A program made the position numbers and the translations under genes. A stretch of 64,000 bases of DNA from Bacillus sp. S/N-304-OC-R1 (GTDB lineage Bacteria; Bacillota; Bacilli; Bacillales; Cytobacillaceae), in contig NZ_JACWFE010000025.1 of NCBI RefSeq assembly GCF_019749375.1, positions 114,012 to 178,011 of the forward strand. The letters are read 5' to 3'. Under the pieces are notes generated by a model. That model searched no databases, was not told the DNA's origin, and worked only from the letters and a program-made list of their open reading frames with translations. Of this stretch, positions 1 through 9,666 are shown piece by piece (positions within the stretch are counted from its first letter, which is position 1; the number at the start of each line of letters is the position of its first letter).

Positions 1-756
1 CGTATTTTTGAACGTTCTTCAAAAGTAAATGAAGGTCAAGTTTGGATGAAGCGTCTAATTGCTGAGATGGGCGGTAAAGATACAATCGTTGTCGATAAGG
101 AAGCTGATCTAGAATTAGCTGCAACTTCTATTGTTGCTTCTGCATTCGGTTTCTCAGGACAAAAATGTTCTGCATGCTCTCGTGCTGTTGTTGTTGAGGA
201 TGTTTATGATCAAGTATTAAATCGTGTTGTTGAATTAACAAACGGATTAACACAAGGTGATCCAACAGATCCTAACAACTATATGGCAACTGTAATTGAC
301 CAAAGTGCTTATAATAAAATTATGAGCTATATTGAAATTGGCAAGAAAGAGGGTAAACTAATGACAGGCGGAGAAGGAGACGATTCTAAAGGCTACTTCA
401 TTAAACCGACTGTATTTGCAGATCTTTCACCAGAATCACGCATCATGAAGGAAGAAATCTTTGGACCAGTTGTTGGATTCTCAAAAGCAAAAGATTTTAA
501 TCATGCGATTGAAATTGCGAATAACACTGAGTACGGCTTAACAGGTGCTGTTATTACAAATAACCGTGAAAACCTTGAAAAAGCTCGTGAAGATTTCCAT
601 GTTGGTAACCTATACTTCAACCGCGGATGTACAGGTGCTATTGTTGGGTACCAGCCATTTGGAGGCTTCAACATGTCAGGAACAGACTCTAAAGCAGGTG
701 GCCCAGATTATCTGCTTCTTCATATGCAAGCAAAAACAACATCTGAAATGTTTTAA
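1..756 (+). CDS. rocA: 1-pyrroline-5-carboxylate dehydrogenase, C-terminal part (cut by window edge)
   Basis: Oxidises L-glutamate-5-semialdehyde/P5C to glutamate with NAD+, the last step of proline and arginine catabolism, in the cytosol. The reading frame is open from base 1, so the N-terminal half (roughly 260 residues of a family of about 515) lies outside the window; the first internal ATG at 46 is not the start. Visible marks are the aldehyde dehydrogenase catalytic-cysteine segment [10 protein letters not shown], the EEIFGPV motif and the C-terminal [16 protein letters not shown] segment typical of RocA/PutC enzymes. rocD follows after 77 bases with no obvious terminator between, so the two are probably co-transcribed. 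The gene also closes the proline branch of the proline/hydroxyproline-peptide pathway found further right. Confidence 0.93.
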   Translation, partial: RIFERSSKVNEGQVWMKRLIAEMGGKDTIVVDKEADLELAATSIVASAFGFSGQKCSACSRAVVVEDVYDQVLNRVVELTNGLTQGDPTDPNNYMATVIDQSAYNKIMSYIEIGKKEGKLMTGGEGDDSKGYFIKPTVFADLSPESRIMKEEIFGPVVGFSKAKDFNHAIEIANNTEYGLTGAVITNNRENLEKAREDFHVGNLYFNRGCTGAIVGYQPFGGFNMSGTDSKAGGPDYLLLHMQAKTTSEMF

Positions 757-833
757 TTTTCATTAACCCTTTAAAGTACTGCAGTTTAACTGTACAATAA
801 AGGGGATTATTTCGAACTAGGAGGGTAAACATT

Positions 834-2024
834 ATGTCAAAAACAACTGCTCTAATTGAACAGTCAGAAAAATTTGGTGCGAAGAACTATCATCCACTGC
901 CAATTGTAATTTCTCAAGCTGAAGGTGTATGGGTACAAGATCCGGAAGGCAATAAGTATATGGATATGCTTAGTGCTTATTCAGCAGTAAACCAAGGACA
1001 CAGACATCCAAAAATTATCGAAGCATTAAAAGAACAAGCAGATCGTGTAACATTAACTTCACGTGCATTCCATAATGACCAGCTTGGTCCATGGTACGAA
1101 ATGATCTGTGAGTTAACAAATAAAGAAATGGCTTTACCAATGAACACTGGTGCTGAAGCAGTGGAAACAGCATTTAAAGCTGCTCGCCGTTGGGCATACG
1201 ATGTAAAAGGTGTTGCTGAAAACCAAGCTGAAGTTATTGCATGTGTAGGTAACTTCCATGGTCGTACAATGACAGCTGTTTCTCTATCATCAGATCCAGA
1301 ATACCAACGCGGATTCGGACCAATGCTGCCAGGCATTAAATTAATTCCTTATGGTGATCTTGAAGCTTTAAAAGCTGCAATCACTGAAAATACTGCTGCT
1401 TTCTTAATCGAGCCAATCCAAGGCGAAGCTGGAATCATTATTCCTGAAGAAGGCTTCATGAAAGCTGCATTCGATGTATGTAAAGAAAACAATGTATTAT
1501 TCATTGCTGACGAAATTCAAGCTGGTCTTGCTCGTACAGGTAAAATGTTTGCTTGTGAATGGGAAGGCATTGACCCAGATATGTATATTCTAGGTAAAGC
1601 ATTAGGAGGCGGCGTATTCCCGATCTCTTGTGTAGTTTCTAGCAAAGAAGTTCTAGGCGTATTTAATCCAGGTTCACACGGTTCTACTTTTGGTGGAAAC
1701 CCAATGGCTTGTGCTGTTTCTATTGCTTCAATCAACGTATTAAAAGAAGAAAAATTAGCTGAGCGTTCTTTAGAACTTGGTGAATATTTTGTTAGCAAGT
1801 TAAAAGAAATCAAAAACCCAATCATTAAAGACGTTCGCGGACGCGGTTTATTTATTGGTGTTGAATTAACAGAGCCTGCTCGTAAATACTGTGAAGCATT
1901 AAAAGAAGAAGGCTTATTATGTAAAGAAACACATGATACAGTTATTCGTTTTGCTCCACCACTTGTTATTACAAAAGAAGAATTAGATTGGGCAATCGAA
2001 CGCATTAACAAAATTTTAGGCTAA
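834..2024 (+). CDS. rocD: Ornithine aminotransferase
   Basis: PLP enzyme converting ornithine plus 2-oxoglutarate to glutamate-5-semialdehyde plus glutamate, feeding RocA. At 396 residues it matches the family (about 400). The class-III aminotransferase pattern is present: [11 protein letters not shown] near residue 105, the GNFHGRT segment, the [12 protein letters not shown] motif, and the PLP-lysine segment ILGKALGGG. The start follows a good ribosome site (AGGAGGG, 8 bases upstream). I see no sigma-54 promoter in the short rocA-rocD gap, unlike the classical rocDEF arrangement, so expression probably comes from the rocA promoter outside the window. A terminator lies about 140 bases downstream. 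Confidence 0.95.
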   Translation: MSKTTALIEQSEKFGAKNYHPLPIVISQAEGVWVQDPEGNKYMDMLSAYSAVNQGHRHPKIIEALKEQADRVTLTSRAFHNDQLGPWYEMICELTNKEMALPMNTGAEAVETAFKAARRWAYDVKGVAENQAEVIACVGNFHGRTMTAVSLSSDPEYQRGFGPMLPGIKLIPYGDLEALKAAITENTAAFLIEPIQGEAGIIIPEEGFMKAAFDVCKENNVLFIADEIQAGLARTGKMFACEWEGIDPDMYILGKALGGGVFPISCVVSSKEVLGVFNPGSHGSTFGGNPMACAVSIASINVLKEEKLAERSLELGEYFVSKLKEIKNPIIKDVRGRGLFIGVELTEPARKYCEALKEEGLLCKETHDTVIRFAPPLVITKEELDWAIERINKILG

Positions 2025-2406
2025 GAGATTTCATCAATTAACTTAACCTGGGATTGAATAGAACAAAAAAATAATATTCTGTTGTTCGCTCCAATTAGAA
2101 TACTATAGTAATTCGATTTTATTCATATCACAGTTTAGGACTTTATAAATCATATTGCCTAACGAAAAAATCCTTGTACTTAATGTGCAAGGGTTTTTTG
2201 TATTTCTGATAAAAAAGTACTGCTCATGACAATCTTCCTATATTTTTTTGCGAAAACTGTAGTTTACTGATGATATTTTTATATGAAAGTTTATTGATAA
2301 TGAATTTCCAAAAGGTTAAAGTGAAGAATAAAGAAGGATTTGGATGAAAATTACAGTTCGTTGATGAATTAGAAATGCCCTTATAAACTTAATTGGGGGA
2401 TCAGGC
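2025..2406. other. Intergenic stretch rocD-pgi
   Basis: AT-rich, no coding sequence recognised. It holds one clear terminator (listed separately) and, beyond it, the presumed pgi promoter region, in which I could not pick convincing -35/-10 boxes. Confidence 0.5.
2165..2199 (+). terminator. Rho-independent terminator after rocD
   Basis: Twelve-base stem (AAAAAATCCTTG with CAAGGGTTTTTT, one G-U pair) around an 11-base loop, ending in a T run. Confidence 0.8.
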
Positions 2407-3753
2407 ATGACATATGTTTGTTTTGATTACTCAAAAGCATTTGCATTTTTCAAGAAGCATGAGCTGAATTTTTTACAAGATGCTGTAAAAGTTGCTCATC
2501 ATTCATTACATGAGCAAACCGGACAGGGGAAGGAATTTTTAGGCTGGATTGATTATCCTATACTTTATGACAAAGAGGAATTTTCTCGAATCAAAAAAGC
2601 AGCCAAAAAAATTAGTGGGAATTCAGATGTTTTTGTAGTTATTGGAATTGGCGGCTCTTATTTAGGTGCAAGGGCTGCCATTGAAATGCTTAATCATAGC
2701 TTTTATAATGCTCTTCCAAAAGAGAAGCGGGATACACCGCAGATTATTTTTGTAGGTCATAACTTGAGCTCATCTTATATAAGGGATGTTATCGACTTTC
2801 TTGAAGATAAGGACTTCAGCATTAATGTGATATCTAAATCAGGTACAACAACAGAGCCAGCGATCGCCTTCCGTATTTTTCGCAAGCTTTTGGAAGAAAA
2901 ATATGGTGTAGAAGAGGCAAGAAAGAGGATTTATGCTACAACCGATAAGAAAGAAGGAGCTTTAAGAACAATTTCTAGTCAGGAAGGCTACGAAACATTT
3001 ATCGTCCCGAATAATATATGTGGACGTTACTCGGTTCTAACCCCAGTCGGCTTATTGCCGATAGCTGTTAGTGGAGCGGATATAGATCGAATTATGAATG
3101 GTGCTGCGCTTGCCAGGCAAGAGCTTCAAAGCTCTGAACTGCTTGACAATCCAGCTTATCAATATGCGGCCATTCGAAATATTTTATATAGAAAAGGAAA
3201 AGCGATAGAAATACTCATTCATTATGAGCCTGCATTACAATTTTTTTCGGAATGGTGGAAGCAGTTATTTGGAGAAAGCGAAGGCAAGGATTTAAAGGGA
3301 ATCTATCCTTCATCAGCTAATTTTTCAACGGATCTGCATTCTATTGGTCAATATATTCAAGATGGAAAAAGAAACCTGTTTGGAACTGTTATTAAAGTTG
3401 AAAATCCTCGTCATCAAGTTGTTATTGAGAAGTCTAAACATGATATTGACGAATTAAACTATTTAGCCGGATCAACCGTTGATTTTGTTAATACTAAGGC
3501 GTTTGAAGGGACTACACTAGTCCATACTGATGGAGGCGTCCCCAATTTAGTCCTGACGATTCCTCAACTGGATGCCTTAACATTCGGCTATCTTGTATAT
3601 TTTTTTAAAAAGGCTTGTGCCATGAGCGGATATTTATTAGGAGTAAATCCATTTGATCAGCCTGGTGTCGAAGCTTACAAAATGAACATGTTTGCTCTTT
3701 TGGGAAAGTCTGGATATGAAAAGAAAAAGGCGGAACTGGAAAAACGACTTTAA
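2407..3753 (+). CDS. pgi: Glucose-6-phosphate isomerase
   Basis: Interconverts glucose-6-phosphate and fructose-6-phosphate in glycolysis. The 448-residue length matches the short Bacillus-type enzyme (about 450). Sugar-phosphate isomerase signatures are visible: [13 protein letters not shown] near residue 75, [10 protein letters not shown] near residue 144, the [10 protein letters not shown] segment, and [14 protein letters not shown] near the C terminus, which carries the catalytic-region lysine. The ATG follows a GGGGG ribosome site. Pgi beside yugN and yugO is a conserved Bacillus neighbourhood. Confidence 0.96.
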   Translation: MTYVCFDYSKAFAFFKKHELNFLQDAVKVAHHSLHEQTGQGKEFLGWIDYPILYDKEEFSRIKKAAKKISGNSDVFVVIGIGGSYLGARAAIEMLNHSFYNALPKEKRDTPQIIFVGHNLSSSYIRDVIDFLEDKDFSINVISKSGTTTEPAIAFRIFRKLLEEKYGVEEARKRIYATTDKKEGALRTISSQEGYETFIVPNNICGRYSVLTPVGLLPIAVSGADIDRIMNGAALARQELQSSELLDNPAYQYAAIRNILYRKGKAIEILIHYEPALQFFSEWWKQLFGESEGKDLKGIYPSSANFSTDLHSIGQYIQDGKRNLFGTVIKVENPRHQVVIEKSKHDIDELNYLAGSTVDFVNTKAFEGTTLVHTDGGVPNLVLTIPQLDALTFGYLVYFFKKACAMSGYLLGVNPFDQPGVEAYKMNMFALLGKSGYEKKKAELEKRL

Positions 3754-3878
3754 TTTTAGAAGGAAATAAATGAAATTTATTGAATTATCACCTATAGCCA
3801 TCATAAAGGATCATTCATTAGGGAATGGCGTTCTGAGATCAAAGGATCTTTATGATCGGATTAATAGGGGTGAAATGG

Positions 3879-4862
3879 ATGAATTGTCAAAGTTGTTTAA
3901 TTGAGAAATTAAGGTTTGAAATCATAGTGGATGGGGAAGAAAACCTGCTCCTTTTGCCTAATGTGGTTGACTATTTAAACAGGAGAAATCTATCGGTTAA
4001 CATAAATAGGAATCGGATTATGCTTGATGAGGCAGGAGTTAGAGATTTTCTTGACTTTTGTAACGATCATATGGATCCAGAGCGTATTTATTTTCGAATA
4101 GATCAGGAAGAGGTAAAACCTATTTCAGAGGCGACTCACATTCTTAATATGCAATGGATTGACGATGTAATTAAAAAGGAACTCATAACTTGCTATTTTC
4201 AGCCCATCGTCAATGCACAAGAAGACATTTATGCTTATGAAATTTTATCAAGATTTCATAAAGAAGATGGAACGATGCTGTACCCAAATGAAGTCTTTAC
4301 AGCTGCAAAAGAGCGCGGCAGGCTATATGCATTAGACCGCTTATGTCGAATGACAGCTGTGCGTTATTCTGCACGATTAAATAAAAAGGCTTTTATTAAT
4401 TTTATTCCTACCTCCATATACTCACCTGAGTTTTGCTTGAAGTCAACCGTTTCTTTAGCTAATAAGTTAGGAATCGATCCATCCTTTTTCGTATTTGAAG
4501 TTGTAGAAACGGAGAAGGTAGAGGATCTTAACCATTTAAAAGAAATATTAGCTTATTATAAGGAAAAGGGATTTCAATATGCTCTAGATGATGTGGGGGA
4601 AGGTTATAGCACAATTGAATTACTATCAGACTTGACTCCTCACTTCATGAAGCTGGATATGAAGTATGTCCAAGGAGTTGCAAAAGATGCGAAAAAACAG
4701 CAAGTTGCAAACAAGTTTTTGCAAAAAGCGTTAGAAATAGGTTCGGTGCCATTAGCTGAAGGGGTTGAAGCTCGAGAGGATTTTGAATGGCTGAATAATA
4801 TCGGATACGAGCTTTTTCAAGGGTATTTATTCGGCAAACCGAGTCCTGATCCGAAATGCTAA
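3879..4862 (+). CDS. EAL-domain cyclic-di-GMP phosphodiesterase
   Basis: Predicted to hydrolyse cyclic di-GMP. The first 90 or so residues, starting MNCQSC, are not recognised; the EAL domain fills the rest. Catalytic positions look intact: EIL in place of EAL (YEILSRF), the Asn in FINF, the Glu in FEVVE, DDVGEGYS for the usual DDFGTGYS, the Lys in MKLDM, EGVE, and LFQGYLFGKP at the end, so activity is plausible. I prefer the ATG at 3879 to an in-frame one at 3852 because GGGGTGA lies 5 bases upstream of it. There is no HDOD domain, and no membrane or sensor domain I can name. It stands between pgi and yugN in the same direction. Confidence 0.85.
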   Translation: MNCQSCLIEKLRFEIIVDGEENLLLLPNVVDYLNRRNLSVNINRNRIMLDEAGVRDFLDFCNDHMDPERIYFRIDQEEVKPISEATHILNMQWIDDVIKKELITCYFQPIVNAQEDIYAYEILSRFHKEDGTMLYPNEVFTAAKERGRLYALDRLCRMTAVRYSARLNKKAFINFIPTSIYSPEFCLKSTVSLANKLGIDPSFFVFEVVETEKVEDLNHLKEILAYYKEKGFQYALDDVGEGYSTIELLSDLTPHFMKLDMKYVQGVAKDAKKQQVANKFLQKALEIGSVPLAEGVEAREDFEWLNNIGYELFQGYLFGKPSPDPKC

Positions 4863-4948
4863 TCATAAATAAAAGAGAGGCCCTCTTATTGGAATTTCTT
4901 ATTAAATTTTGGGGAAACTAAGCAAAAGATTGGAAAGGGGATATCCTC

Positions 4949-5356
4949 ATGATTGAAATTCCTTCAGAATTAGAAGGCAAAAGCTTTGACTTATATAAGC
5001 TCGAACAAAAATTAAAACCAATCGGTTATGTGATTGGCGGAAATTGGGATTATGATAAGGGATACTTTGATTATAAAATTGATAATGAGGAAGGGTATCA
5101 ATTTTTACGCCTTCCTTTTCATGCTATAGATGGGATGCTGGATGTAAGAGGATGTACAGTTGAATTAGGGAGACCGTTCCTGCTGTCCCATTTGTATGAA
5201 GCAGGCTTGGATGACCACGCACATACAGCTGTTATTTCAGGGTCATTTAATCAATTTTCTGAACCAACGGAAAAAGACGCTGAATTTCCAGAAGAATATA
5301 TTCGTCATGGGAAATCTCTTGTTAAGGAGCTTGAAGCTGTGTTATTAAAAAGTTAG
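4949..5356 (+). CDS. yugN: YugN-like family protein
   Basis: A 135-residue soluble protein of unknown function matching the YugN family by length and by content (MIEIPSELEGKSFDLYKLEQ at the start, GNWDYDKGYFDYKID in the middle). No catalytic motif or membrane segment is visible. A ribosome site (AAAGGGG) precedes the ATG. Its stop codon overlaps by four bases the stop of the convergent yugO gene, a tail-to-tail arrangement kept in Bacillus relatives. Confidence 0.85.
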   Translation: MIEIPSELEGKSFDLYKLEQKLKPIGYVIGGNWDYDKGYFDYKIDNEEGYQFLRLPFHAIDGMLDVRGCTVELGRPFLLSHLYEAGLDDHAHTAVISGSFNQFSEPTEKDAEFPEEYIRHGKSLVKELEAVLLKS

Positions 5357-6354
5357 TTCGTAATCACAATGAGCTGATCATCTGCTTTAATGGTGAAAGG
5401 GTGTGGGGGATTTAATGTTGTATCCTCCCCTCTTTTTATGCCAAGCAGCAGGATTCCATCTTGAATTAATAGTTGGCTAAGCTCCATATAGGACATGTCT
5501 ATAATAGTTTCTGGCACTTGCTTTAGTGTTAGCTTCCGGTTATCAAGCTGTCTTAGTAAGTCCAAAAAAGAAGTAACAAGCTCTTGGGAGGAAATACTAT
5601 TAATCATCACGAAGCTTGTCAAAATATTTGTTTGGACAACCTCATCCGCGCCTGCTCTTTTCGCATTCGCAACCTGCTCAGAGGTTAGAATTTCAACAAT
5701 ACAGGGAATGTGGGGATTTAGACCTTTTACTGTAAGCAAGGTTAGGATTGAACTCATATCTGCTGCGAGCTCTCCTTTGTTTGGGTCAGCCGTAATGATT
5801 ACTTTACTTGCTTCAAAAATATTAGCCTTTATTAACACAGCATCTAGATTCGACCGTCCTTGTATAAAATGAACATTTTTATCCGGCAGCGGATTTGCTT
5901 CAAGTGATTCATCGATTAAAGTAAAACTAGAATCTTTATTATTTTTGCATAACGCTTGAAGAATTTCACGAGATCGCTCATTCCAGCCTATGATAATTAA
6001 ATGATTTTTTCCTTTAAAAGCAAGCCTTCCTTCTATTAAATCATTCTGCTTCGTCACAGCAACTGTTGCCAGCGTGACAAAATAGGACGCTAAAAAACCA
6101 GCCCCAATCATAATTAAGGCGATACCTGCAATTCTTCCCATAACGGTTTTCGGTGCAAAGTCTCCATAACCGACAGTTGCAGCGGTCACAACTGCCCACC
6201 AAATTCCTTCAAAAATCGTTGTAAATTGTTCTGGCTCCAATAAATGTACAATCATTCCAAACGAAAATATGAGTAAGAGTGAAATGATCAATACTCTAAA
6301 AATTAACGGTAACCGAGCAAAGCTAGTAAATAAGTTATACTGCAAGAATGACAC
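5353..6354 (-). CDS. yugO: YugO-type potassium channel with RCK (TrkA-N) domain
   Basis: Two-transmembrane, one-pore potassium channel with a cytosolic regulatory domain. Residues 16-37 form the first membrane helix, the selectivity filter TVGYGD is at about 60-65, and residues 70-95 form the second helix. A TrkA-N/RCK nucleotide-binding fold follows (NHLIIIGWNERSREIL near 110) and a TrkA-C-like end. In B. subtilis YugO mediates potassium release and electrical signalling in biofilms (established knowledge). Length (333) fits the family (about 328). Transcribed convergently to yugN. Confidence 0.93.
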   Translation of the reverse strand: MSFLQYNLFTSFARLPLIFRVLIISLLLIFSFGMIVHLLEPEQFTTIFEGIWWAVVTAATVGYGDFAPKTVMGRIAGIALIMIGAGFLASYFVTLATVAVTKQNDLIEGRLAFKGKNHLIIIGWNERSREILQALCKNNKDSSFTLIDESLEANPLPDKNVHFIQGRSNLDAVLIKANIFEASKVIITADPNKGELAADMSSILTLLTVKGLNPHIPCIVEILTSEQVANAKRAGADEVVQTNILTSFVMINSISSQELVTSFLDLLRQLDNRKLTLKQVPETIIDMSYMELSQLLIQDGILLLGIKRGEDTTLNPPHPFTIKADDQLIVITN

Positions 6355-6440
6355 CCCTAGAAAATAATCTGTATTCAGTATGGACAGATTAGCAGGATTT
6401 CATAAATGCAGAACGAATATGGATAAAAATTTGTAAAAAA

Positions 6441-6461
6441 AAAGCTAGATAGCCTAGCTTT
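6441..6461 (-). terminator. Terminator after the Spo0E-like gene
   Basis: Eight-base stem (AAAGCTAG/CTAGCTTT) with a 5-base loop; on the minus strand it runs into nine T residues. It insulates the small gene from yugO. Confidence 0.75.
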
Positions 6462-6472
6462 TGTTAAAAAAT

Positions 6473-6637
6473 TTATGAAAAATGTATAAGATGAAGATAA
6501 ATCAAGCGGTCGAGCTTTTGGCTATATTTTATCGTTTCCACACTGTTCATTCCTGTTTCATGTGCAATACGGATCATTTCATCTCTCATTTTATTAATAC
6601 GTTTCAGTATTAATTGTTCTAGTGAATACTTGTTCAT
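6473..6637 (-). CDS. Spo0E-like aspartyl-phosphate phosphatase
   Basis: A 54-residue protein starting MNKYSLEQLILKRINKMRDE. The signature segment reads YSQKLDRLI, matching the SQELD motif of the Spo0E/YnzD/YisI family, two-helix phosphatases that dephosphorylate the sporulation phosphorelay response regulator Spo0A~P. Length and helix-loop-helix layout fit (families run 45-85 residues). The ATG at 6637 is chosen over 6643 because GGGGAAG lies 6 bases before it and directly abuts the other. It is monocistronic, between its own terminator and the esterase terminator. The target is inferred from the family. Confidence 0.82.
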   Translation of the reverse strand: MNKYSLEQLILKRINKMRDEMIRIAHETGMNSVETIKYSQKLDRLIYLHLIHFS

Positions 6638-6799
6638 CTTCATCTTCCCCTATTAAAGTTTTCAAGTATATCTTCATTATAGGAGATATTTCATAATCCG
6701 AAATGGATTCGACAAAGGTTCTAAGAAAAAGACATTTTTCTCTGTATATATCGATGTTACACAATGAAAACATAGGAAATTATTCCTGTTTTAAAAGAA

Positions 6800-6827
6800 G
6801 CACTGTTCTTATTTAAGAAAGCAGTGC
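6800..6827 (-). terminator. Terminator after the esterase gene
   Basis: Stem GCACTG/CAGTGC extended by TTCTT/AAGAA, followed on the minus strand by CTTCTTTT. Confidence 0.65.
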
Positions 6828-6853
6828 CAAGGGAAAATCTCATAGAAAAAATA

Positions 6854-7723
6854 TTATTTAGATAAATACTTGTTTAGGAATTCGATTACTTGCTGGAGAG
6901 CGTCCTGGACAATCGGGCTCTGGATGTCCTTTTCAAAAACATGCTCTCCATTTGGAATGGTAATTAGTTTTGCTTCAACGCCTTTTTTTACAAGAGCATC
7001 GCGCATAAATTCAGATTGCTCATAAGGGACATCGACATCTTTTGTTCCATGTAAAAATAAGGTAGGAGGGAATTCGTTCGTAAGATTGTTAATCGGCGAA
7101 AACTGTTTGATCTTTTCTGTATTCGTAGCAGGATTCACTCCGGTAATGTGCTCTATCCATTCGCCTGTTTGTCTAGCATATAAATATAATAGAAATCGTT
7201 CATGTACAGAGGCTTCGGTTCGAATTTGATTCGATACAAGCCTTTGGGCGAGCTCTTTTGGCACGATATTTTTTGTGAGATAGAAGCTGTTTGGAGCTGT
7301 TGCCCAATGATCAGCAATATCACCATATCCATAGAATGATACAATTGCTTTCGGTTTGTGGACAAAGGTTCCAGTAGAAAGTGCCAGAAAACCGCCTGCT
7401 GAACTCCCAACTACTGCAATTTGATCCGGGTTAATATCAAACTGTTTAGGCCCTTCTGATTGAATCCAGTTCAGTGCATCCTTGATATCTCCAATAATAT
7501 CCGCAAGCTTTGATTCTGGTGCAAGTCTATAGTCAATGGAGAAGATGGCAAAGCCGTTCTCAGTGTATAGCTTTATCATATCTTCAGTAAGCTCTTTTCT
7601 AGTCCCCCATAGGAGACCTCCACCATGTATGTAAACGACAACAGGTGCATAGTTTTGGCTAGTTTCATGGAAATCCGCTTTTAGTGCAAAGCCATTTCCT
7701 TCTTTATATATCACTGTATTCAT
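6854..7723 (-). CDS. Alpha/beta hydrolase, HSL-like esterase
   Basis: Cytosolic carboxylesterase/lipase-like hydrolase of 289 residues. The oxyanion-hole motif HGGG is at residues 33-36 and the nucleophile elbow GSSAG at 106-110 (Ser108). The acid is probably in HGTKDVDVP and the histidine in NGEHVF near the C terminus, so the triad appears complete. There is no signal peptide. Substrate unknown; the fold is shared with some peptidases. Single gene with its own terminator. Confidence 0.85.
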   Translation of the reverse strand: MNTVIYKEGNGFALKADFHETSQNYAPVVVYIHGGGLLWGTRKELTEDMIKLYTENGFAIFSIDYRLAPESKLADIIGDIKDALNWIQSEGPKQFDINPDQIAVVGSSAGGFLALSTGTFVHKPKAIVSFYGYGDIADHWATAPNSFYLTKNIVPKELAQRLVSNQIRTEASVHERFLLYLYARQTGEWIEHITGVNPATNTEKIKQFSPINNLTNEFPPTLFLHGTKDVDVPYEQSEFMRDALVKKGVEAKLITIPNGEHVFEKDIQSPIVQDALQQVIEFLNKYLSK

Positions 7724-7852
7724 TGTTTCACGTCCATTCTAGTAATTAAATGAAATATGCATCTATATAGGTTTTTAACGTTATAAAGTATATCAAAAAG
7801 GCAAGCTATGGTCATAGTTGAAATATTAAACATTTAAAAATAATGAAAAAAA

Positions 7853-7888
7853 AACTAAGGCATGTTCAAAATGACAATTGCCTTAGTT
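7853..7888 (-). terminator. Terminator after the M20 amidohydrolase
   Basis: Ten-base stem (AACTAAGGCA/TGCCTTAGTT) followed on the minus strand by a long T run. Confidence 0.85.
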
Positions 7889-7900
7889 CTTCTTCTGTTT

Positions 7901-9136
7901 TTAAGCTTTTGCTGCATATTTAATAACAGCTTCTTCTAGAACATCAATTCCAAGCAGGATATCATCTAGATCTGTGTATTCATCAGGGTGATGGCTAAGT
8001 CCATCTACCGATGGTACAAAGATCAGTCCAACTGGACCTAATCGGGTCATATTCATAGCATCATGACCGGCACCGCTCTGCATAATCTCATATGGCAAAT
8101 TTTTGTTTTCGCAAATGTTTCTAATTCCCTCAACTAGTTCGGGTGAAAGAATGACTGGATCCTCCATGCTGATTACATTGCAATCAATTTCAAGCTCCCT
8201 CTTATCCTTAATAGAATCAATTACATTATATACATGATTTAACACACGTTCCCTTGACTCAGTGGATGTTGAGCGGATATCAATTTTCAGTTCTACCTCA
8301 CCTGGAACTACATTCATGGCACCAGAAGGGACATCTAGAACACCTACAGTTCCAACTGTTCCATAGGCTTGTTCCAGCATGGCTGCCTTTTCTACTTCCA
8401 AAGCTATTTCAGAGGCGCCAAGCAAAGCATCTTTTCTCATATTCATTGGTGTTGTCCCTGAATGCGAAGCTTTGCCAAAAATTCGCAGAAGGAGTCTTAT
8501 CGGAGCGGCAATCCCCGTTACAACACCAATCTTTTTATTATTATTGATTAGAACAGGACCTTGTTCCACATGCAGTTCCAAATAGGCTTTAAATTCTTCA
8601 CCAGCTCTGCTTGCTTCATCAATACTATTAAAATCTAGAGCACATAGAGCTAATGCTTTTTCCATCGTAATGCCGTCCCGGTCTTTCAAATTCCGATATT
8701 TTTCCTTATCGATAAGCCCAGCCATTGCCTTACTTCCAACTGTTGATACACCAAAGCGCGACGATTCCTCACAGGCAAAGGAAACAACTTCAATTGGGTG
8801 ATCAGTTACAATTCCCTTATCATTCAAACGCTTAATGACCTCGAGTCCGGCTGTTACACCAACGATCCCATCATACCGTCCGCCCTGGTAGACAGTATCT
8901 AAATGAGAGCCAATGACGACAGGGGGAAGTCCCTTAATTTTTCCTTCTCTTCTAGCAATTAAGTTTCCGCAAGGATCAAGACGAATATCTAGATTCTCAT
9001 CTTTACAAAGGCGCATGAAGGCATGGGTACCGGCTTGTTCCTCATTTGTGTAGGCAACCCTTGTTATGCCAATTTCCCCTGAATTGTATTGATTCATTTT
9101 ATTTAAAAGGATTTCATACCGTTCTCTTAAGTCCAT
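7901..9136 (-). CDS. M20-family Zn amidohydrolase (N-carbamoyl-L-amino-acid hydrolase / allantoate amidohydrolase type)
   Basis: Predicted to hydrolyse an N-carbamoyl-amino acid or ureido compound, releasing ammonia and CO2. Metal-site motifs of the AllC/HyuC branch are visible: GSHLDTVYQGGRYDG (H78, D80, D89), EESSRFG near 123-129, LHVEQGP near the middle, and SGAGHDAMNM near residue 350. The length of 411 fits. The ribosome site is a modest GGAGAT. No hydantoinase, allantoinase or transporter is adjacent, so the exact substrate cannot be assigned from context. Confidence 0.88.
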   Translation of the reverse strand: MDLRERYEILLNKMNQYNSGEIGITRVAYTNEEQAGTHAFMRLCKDENLDIRLDPCGNLIARREGKIKGLPPVVIGSHLDTVYQGGRYDGIVGVTAGLEVIKRLNDKGIVTDHPIEVVSFACEESSRFGVSTVGSKAMAGLIDKEKYRNLKDRDGITMEKALALCALDFNSIDEASRAGEEFKAYLELHVEQGPVLINNNKKIGVVTGIAAPIRLLLRIFGKASHSGTTPMNMRKDALLGASEIALEVEKAAMLEQAYGTVGTVGVLDVPSGAMNVVPGEVELKIDIRSTSTESRERVLNHVYNVIDSIKDKRELEIDCNVISMEDPVILSPELVEGIRNICENKNLPYEIMQSGAGHDAMNMTRLGPVGLIFVPSVDGLSHHPDEYTDLDDILLGIDVLEEAVIKYAAKA

Positions 9137-9229
9137 TATGTATCTCCTATATAAAAAAGTAATTTAAGTACTAGAGTAAATATTGAATAATATATAGATT
9201 ATATCTATTATTTACTGATTCTAAAAGAT

Positions 9230-9254
9230 AAAACGCAACTCAAGGCTGCGTTTT
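9230..9254 (-). terminator. Possible terminator downstream of the monooxygenase remnant
   Basis: Stem AAAACGCA/TGCGTTTT with a 9-base loop; the T-rich tail on the minus strand is interrupted. Confidence 0.5.
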
Positions 9255-9321
9255 CGTGTGATTTTTACAGTATTTATCTCTAGTCATTGACAAAGCTTCA
9301 TTTTTTTATGATGCTTTCATA

Positions 9322-9501
9322 TTAATATATAGCGTCATCGCTTACTCCTAATAATAGAGCCGAGCCTCTTCTGTGCCGCCAAACGTCACCAACACGGTGT
9401 TGATTATCTATAATCATAAAGTTTAGTTTTGATTTCTTTAGATAGTAGCCAATAGATAAGCCAGCTTGACCGGCACCAATAATTATTACATCATAAATCA
9501 T
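9322..9501 (-). pseudogene. N-terminal remnant of a flavin-containing monooxygenase
   Basis: Only 59 codons remain. MIYDVIIIGAGQAGLSIGYYLKK is the FAD-binding Rossmann start of CzcO/YwnG-type monooxygenases (normally 350 residues or more), continuing to VGDVWRHRRGS before a stop, after which nothing matches. The ATG at 9501 has a good ribosome site (AAAGAGGG, 8 bases), so the 5' end and promoter are preserved while the body is deleted. It is divergent from arsB across a palindrome; related oxidoreductases often accompany arsenic genes, which suggests a decayed ars locus (inference). Confidence 0.75.
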
Positions 9502-9521
9502 GCTAAACGCCCTCTTTATCA

Positions 9522-9545
9522 ATATATGAGTATATACTCATATAT
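9522..9545. promoter_or_regulatory. 24-bp perfect palindrome, candidate ArsR/SmtB operator
   Basis: The centre reads TATGAGTATATACTCATA and the symmetry holds for 24 bases. It resembles the ATATGA-N8-TCATAT layout of SmtB/CzrA-type 12-2-12 operators and lies just upstream of the monooxygenase remnant and about 120 bases before arsB. No arsR gene is in the window, so the repressor would act in trans. Confidence 0.55.
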
Positions 9546-9666
9546 AATATATAAACTGTTGGAAAAATTGTCAATTAGTTCATGGTGATAATTTAATTTT
9601 TTGATAAGATAACAGTGTACATAATAATTATTGAGCAATGTAAAAGAAGGTAGTTGGAGGTTCCGG

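Noticed and set aside
757..833. Sigma-54/RocR-type promoter directly before rocD
   Set aside because: The short gap contains no GG-N10-GC element; rocD is more simply read from the rocA promoter.
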